From TMED-70 sp036164085 (lineage in GTDB: Bacteria > Chloroflexota > Dehalococcoidia > Lucifugimonadales > Lucifugimonadaceae): a stretch of DNA of 6,732 nt. The notes beneath the pieces were generated by a model. The model worked only from the letters and a program-made list of their open reading frames with translations. It had not been told where the DNA came from and did not search any database. The stretch is from contig JAYZJV010000038.1 in the NCBI GenBank assembly GCA_036164085.1, positions 1-6,732 on the forward strand. Reading direction: 5' to 3'. The position numbers and the translations under genes were made by a program. Below, piece after piece: positions 4,335 through 6,732 of this stretch. The first letter of the stretch is position 1, and every line of letters starts with the position of its first letter.

Positions 4335-5993
4335 CTACATTCTTTCTGGGGTTTCTACTCCCATAATATCAAGTGTGTTTTTCAAAACAATTTTACATGC
4401 TGAGATTAGTATTATTCTAGCTTTGGATAATTCTAAATCATCTGAAATAACTCTGCATTTTTCATAGAATTTTTGAAGCTCTTTTGCAAGTTCTATAGAA
4501 TACTGTGTTATATTATGAGTTTGAAGTTTTTCAGTAGCTTCAATTATAACTTGAGGGAAAAAATCTAAACTATCAATAAGGTTTTTCTCATATTCCGTTT
4601 CTAATAAACTCAAATCAGAATCTTTGCGTTCAATTTTTTGTTCAAAAGAATTAATAATTGAGCATAATCTTGCATAGGCGTATTGAACGTAATAAACTGG
4701 GTTTTCTGAAGATTCTTGTGTTGCAAGCTCTAAATCAAATTCCTGTTGACTATCAAGACTTCTGTTTAGAAAATTAAATCTGCAAACATCTTTTCCTACA
4801 AGATTTACTAGATCGCTAACAGTATAAATATTTCCAGATCTTTTAGAAAATTTTTGAATTTTATTTTCATTTTTAAAATGAACTATTTGAGTCAATAAAA
4901 TTTTTAATCTTTTAATGTCTATATCGAATGCTTTAACTGCAGACTTCAATCTATCAACATGTGAATGATGATCAGCTCCAAATATATTGATTACTACATC
5001 AAAATCTCTAACTATAAATTTGTCATAATGATATGCCATGTCTGAGAAAAAATATGTATGCCCTTCGTTTTTAGAACGTCTTATAACAACATCATTTTCG
5101 GTAAAAAAATTGGATGATTTAAACCATTCAGCTCCATCTTTTTCAAATATCAAGTTTTTTTTGTCTAATATTGTTTCGATATTTGTTATAGTTTGATTTT
5201 TAAATAAATCAGATTCAAAAAACCAATTGTCATAAAGGATTCCAAGGTCTGATAAATCACTCTTTATTTTTTTTAAGGTTAGTTTGATAGAAATCTCTTT
5301 TATTTCTTCGTCTTTTATGCTTTTGAGGTTGTTTTTATTAATTTCTAGTTTTGAAATTATTTTTTCAGCAATTGATTTTATGTTTTCTCCTAAATAACCA
5401 TCTTCAGGGATAGGATATTTTTCTCCAAAATATTGATAAATTTTAGATTTTATACTTTCTACATATAAATCTATTTGATTTCCAGCGTCATTCACGTAAT
5501 ATTCTTTTACAATTTTGTACCCAGAAAAATCTAAAATATTTGCGATGCAACTTCCTACTATAGCTCCTCTTGCGTGACCAACATGAACTGGCCCTGTAGG
5601 ATTGACTGAAACAAATTCGAGTTGTACTTTTTTATTTTTACCAACATTATTTGCCCCATATCTACTTTTTTTGACTAAAATCTCATTTAATAAATCACTT
5701 CTAAATTTTTCCGATAATTTGAAATTTAAAAAACCTGGAGCTAAAACCTCAACATTTTCAATTGAAGAGTTTTCTTCTATGTTTTTAGTAATAATTTTAG
5801 CTATATCTAAAGGATTCTTTTTTATCTCTTTTGATAAAACCATTGCAATATTACTTGACCAATTGCCATGATTTTTATTTCTTGGTTTTTCTACAATGAT
5901 TTCATGTAAATTTATCTCGGGCAATTCTTTAGATTGATGAGCGTTTTTCAATGCTTTTGCTATGATTTTTGAAATAGTTTTAGTTGTGCTCAT
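4335..5993 (-). CDS. argS: Arginyl-tRNA synthetase
   Basis: This cytoplasmic class I synthetase charges tRNA-Arg with arginine using ATP. The 552-residue length is normal. Residues 1-110 form the N-terminal tRNA-recognising domain, ending in 'LAPGFLNFKL' at 84-93. The catalytic Rossmann domain begins with 'FVSVNPTGPVHVGHARG' at 127-143, whose HVGH (137-140) is the class I HIGH signature. 'YYVNDAGNQ' follows at 165-173. 'GADHHSHVDR' at 339-348 and 'KFSKRSGN' at 381-388 are the later conserved segments; the latter is the KMSK loop with Phe in place of Met. The C-terminal DALR anticodon-binding domain starts near 'YVQYAYARL' (435-443) and ends in 'LDIMGVETPERM', the usual ArgRS tail. It starts 5 nt after the lipoprotein gene stop without a strong Shine-Dalgarno, so translational coupling is likely. 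The codons are markedly AT-rich, giving many Lys, Ile and Asn. Confidence 0.97.
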   Translation of the reverse strand: MSTTKTISKIIAKALKNAHQSKELPEINLHEIIVEKPRNKNHGNWSSNIAMVLSKEIKKNPLDIAKIITKNIEENSSIENVEVLAPGFLNFKLSEKFRSDLLNEILVKKSRYGANNVGKNKKVQLEFVSVNPTGPVHVGHARGAIVGSCIANILDFSGYKIVKEYYVNDAGNQIDLYVESIKSKIYQYFGEKYPIPEDGYLGENIKSIAEKIISKLEINKNNLKSIKDEEIKEISIKLTLKKIKSDLSDLGILYDNWFFESDLFKNQTITNIETILDKKNLIFEKDGAEWFKSSNFFTENDVVIRRSKNEGHTYFFSDMAYHYDKFIVRDFDVVINIFGADHHSHVDRLKSAVKAFDIDIKRLKILLTQIVHFKNENKIQKFSKRSGNIYTVSDLVNLVGKDVCRFNFLNRSLDSQQEFDLELATQESSENPVYYVQYAYARLCSIINSFEQKIERKDSDLSLLETEYEKNLIDSLDFFPQVIIEATEKLQTHNITQYSIELAKELQKFYEKCRVISDDLELSKARIILISACKIVLKNTLDIMGVETPERM

Positions 5994-5998
5994 TTAAT

Positions 5999-6451
5999 TT
6001 ATTTTTCAAAGTTTAGTTCGATTTTTTTATTAGTTATTTTATTAAGTATTTCAAAAGGAATTTCTTCTTTTGCTTTGATATTCTCTCCATTTTGAAGTAT
6101 TAAATAAAATTCTATATTGTTTTTTATATCATCATTGTTTCTTGGGCCTATAATCAAATTTTTAAATTCACCATAACTTGTTGTTACAATAGGTGATTCT
6201 AATTCTCCAAGTTTTGAAATTATTTTTGAATCTTTTTCTCCAAAATCTCCATTAATATAAAACTCCCCTTCAAAAATATATGGATAACTAGGTATACCTG
6301 GGGGCAACCCTTCTATAGCTTGCTGAGAAGAGTTTTTGTCAAAATCAATTGTAATGTTTTCTTCATCTTTTGAGCTATCGCAAGATATTGAAAAAAAAAT
6401 TATAAATAAAGCAAAATAAAAAACTATATTTTTGGATGCTGTAAATGCCAT
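5999..6451 (-). CDS. Small lipoprotein with a beta-sandwich-like domain
   Basis: The 150-residue product begins with a short polar/basic N-region, a very hydrophobic segment (9-23) and S-I-S-C24 followed by D-S-S-K, a plausible though non-canonical lipobox. Residues 28-48 are an acidic spacer, then comes 'GLPPGIPSYPYIF' at 48-60. The rest alternates as a small beta domain: 'EGEFYING' at 61-68, 'SKIISKLGE' at 75-83, 'GEFKNLIIGP' at 94-103. This resembles the 'G-V-x-I-N-G ... G-x-Y-x-x-L-x-V-G-P' domains I recall from surface proteins of Chloroflexota, but I cannot name the family and the function is unknown. The start is set by an AGGA 9 nt upstream; no downstream Met would keep the signal peptide. 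It overlaps the end of gatA by 28 nt and lies 5 nt before argS. A run of nine T in the signal-peptide codons is notable. Confidence 0.85.
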   Translation of the reverse strand: MAFTASKNIVFYFALFIIFFSISCDSSKDEENITIDFDKNSSQQAIEGLPPGIPSYPYIFEGEFYINGDFGEKDSKIISKLGELESPIVTTSYGEFKNLIIGPRNNDDIKNNIEFYLILQNGENIKAKEEIPFEILNKITNKKIELNFEK

Positions 6452-6732
6452 TTTGTATTTTCCTGAAATTTGTGAGCAAATTGTAACACTTTTTGATCTC
6501 CATTTTGAGGGCCTATAATTTGTATTCCTACAGGAAGATCATTGTCAAAACCTCCAGGAATAGAAATAGCGGGCAATCCAGCAATATTGACGGGTATTGT
6601 GCATAAATCACTTTGATACATTTTTATAGGGTCATTTGTTTTTTCGTTTATTTTAAAAGCAGTGGTTGGCGAAGTAGGAGCTAAAAGAACATCAAATTTT
6701 TTAAATGCATCATCAAATTCTTTTACTATTAG
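6424..6732 (-). CDS. gatA: Glutamyl/aspartyl-tRNA amidotransferase subunit A, C-terminal 102 residues
   Basis: Only the 3' end of the gene is in the window; the frame is open to the right edge. GatA is the amidase subunit of GatCAB, which releases ammonia from glutamine to convert Glu-tRNA(Gln) to Gln-tRNA(Gln), and Asp-tRNA(Asn) where needed. The visible part reads 'FDVLLAPTSPTTAF' followed by an INEK segment where the family usually has IGEK. After 'DPIKMYQSDLCTIPVNIAGL' come 'PAISIPGGF' and 'LPVGIQIIGP', with a final 'FAHKFQENTKWH'. These are the typical C-terminal motifs of GatA. The catalytic Ser-cisSer-Lys triad lies upstream, outside the window. Presence of GatCAB suggests indirect tRNA amidation. 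The ATG at 6621 is internal and is not the start. Confidence 0.95.
   Translation of the reverse strand, partial: LIVKEFDDAFKKFDVLLAPTSPTTAFKINEKTNDPIKMYQSDLCTIPVNIAGLPAISIPGGFDNDLPVGIQIIGPQNGDQKVLQFAHKFQENTKWHLQHPKI
6461..6464 (-). promoter_or_regulatory. Ribosome binding site of the small lipoprotein gene, inside gatA
   Basis: AGGA on the minus strand lies 9 nt before the ATG at 6451, within the last codons of gatA. It supports the 28-nt overlap as a real re-initiation site and not an annotation error. Confidence 0.6.

Noticed and set aside
5602..5871. Plus-strand 89-codon frame within argS
   Set aside because: It is an antisense shadow of a clearly identified argS.
6424..6621. A complete 65-residue small protein starting at the ATG at 6621
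   Set aside because: The frame continues upstream to the window edge with GatA motifs, so this ATG is internal to gatA.

Overview
The window is AT-rich bacterial DNA carrying five protein genes and one divergent intergenic region; I see no tRNA, rRNA, CRISPR array or insertion sequence. The source looks like a low-GC bacterium, perhaps a marine Chloroflexota (SAR202/Dehalococcoidia-like) lineage. That guess rests on a GatCAB amidotransferase gene, lipoproteins with an 'ALACGGG'-type lipobox followed by an acidic spacer, and a small lipoprotein domain resembling ones I recall from Chloroflexota surface proteins. It is an inference from style, not a phylogenetic result.

Layout. Positions 1-2969 (minus) are one uninterrupted reading frame of at least 989 codons that runs off the left edge. 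It encodes a very large mosaic lipoprotein: signal peptide, FecR domain, strongly acidic linker, EF-hand/dockerin-like loop, alanine-rich region, an array of 17-residue 'FDxxGNxIG' repeats, and a Gly/Pro/Met-rich tail. Positions 2970-3133 are a divergent promoter region with two perfect dyads, a duplicated 14-bp element and a TATAAT on each strand. Positions 3134-3847 (plus) encode an unrecognised membrane-anchored or exported protein with six cysteines, probably from a leaderless mRNA. Its 3' end overlaps the convergent neighbour by 22 nt, beside a perfect 10-bp inverted repeat.

From 3826 to the right edge lies a tightly packed minus-strand operon. In order of transcription it holds gatA (3' end only), a small lipoprotein gene, argS and a gamma-carbonic-anhydrase-like hexapeptide-repeat gene. 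Junctions are a 28-nt overlap, a 5-nt gap and a 2-nt gap. gatA and argS are both aminoacyl-tRNA supply functions; the lipoprotein between them is the outlier.

The parts most likely to be undescribed are the repeat-bearing FecR lipoprotein, the six-cysteine protein divergent from it, and their shared promoter region. Both products are predicted to face outside the cytoplasm, so co-regulation in the cell envelope is plausible but unproven. No sigma factor gene is visible that would make the FecR protein part of a classical FecI/FecR signalling pair.
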